In this document: one piece after another, positions 30,195 to 30,270 of the stretch
Position numbering within the stretch: position 1 is the first letter of the stretch
Layout of the letters: each line of letters starts with the position of its first letter
From: a virus
Reading direction: 5' to 3' (one strand)
Length of the DNA: 30,270 nt
IMG/VR virus record: IMGVR_UViG_3300043446_000461
Coordinates: 1 to 30,270 of that record
The notes under the pieces: generated by a model
The model's database searches: none
What the model saw: only the letters and a program-made list of their open reading frames with translations
Told to the model about the DNA's origin: nothing
Program-made: the position numbers and the translations under genes

Positions 30195-30270
30195 CTTGCA
30201 TCAAGGTTTGAGTGTTTTGCAGCCATTCAATGGTTGCCGCGACGACAACCTCTTGCTCATGGCAACTTGG
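30172..30270 (-). CDS. C-terminal end of an unidentified gene, cut by right edge
   Basis: An open minus frame enters from the right edge and gives 32 residues, including EQEVVVAATIEWLQNTQTLM and ending DEDLGKN before a TGA at 30172-30174. It overlaps the ERF start by 23 bases, the usual packing in this operon. Too short to name. Confidence 0.5.
   Translation of the reverse strand, partial: PSCHEQEVVVAATIEWLQNTQTLMQDEDLGKN

Overview
The window is part of a tailed double-stranded DNA phage genome, probably short-tailed (podovirus-like). The evidence is a large terminase with intact ATPase and nuclease motifs, a P22-type portal, a scaffold, an SU10/DUF5309-type major capsid protein, an adaptor, a nozzle-like tail protein, fibres and three large alanine-rich candidate internal virion proteins. 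No integrase, repressor, tRNA, rRNA or CRISPR array is visible, so nothing points to lysogeny. The host cannot be named. Most structural genes lack a recognisable Shine-Dalgarno (SD) sequence, while the terminase genes and lysis-region small genes have one.

Layout. (1) 1-1104, minus strand: a GC-rich gene running off the left edge, read by translating the minus strand because it has no stop inside the window; it is an amidoligase-family protein. (2) 1105-1834: a 730-base divergent intergenic region rich in short palindromes, direct repeats and a nested hairpin, a good candidate for a control or origin region. (3) 1835-25839, plus strand: a tightly packed late operon. It runs small terminase, a 57-residue protein, large terminase, two small genes, portal, scaffold, capsid, adaptor, small virion proteins, a mosaic fibre with a self-cleaving chaperone end, a signal-peptidase-like protein, a three-segment holin and a one-segment membrane protein. 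It continues with three small basic proteins, the nozzle-like protein, a tip/fibre protein, small proteins and the internal virion proteins. (4) 25814-30270, minus strand and convergent: a DNA-processing module. From upstream to downstream it holds a partial gene, an ERF annealing protein, a DUF736-like protein, two tiny genes, an HNH/AP2 homing-type endonuclease, a PD-(D/E)XK nuclease, an HNH protein, a small hypothetical, a SWIM-type zinc protein, another HNH protein, a metallophosphoesterase and a small hypothetical.

How the parts work together: the plus-strand genes package DNA, build the capsid and tail, and carry a lysis cassette embedded between fibre and nozzle genes. The minus-strand genes look like early recombination and repair functions, with ERF plus a RecB/Cas4-like nuclease as the core. 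Most striking are extended -10-like elements (TGnTAnAAT) just upstream of SD-less structural genes, one lying in the loop of the terminator after the capsid gene; the phage signal peptidase homologue beside the holin; and the amidoligase in a compositionally distinct left end.
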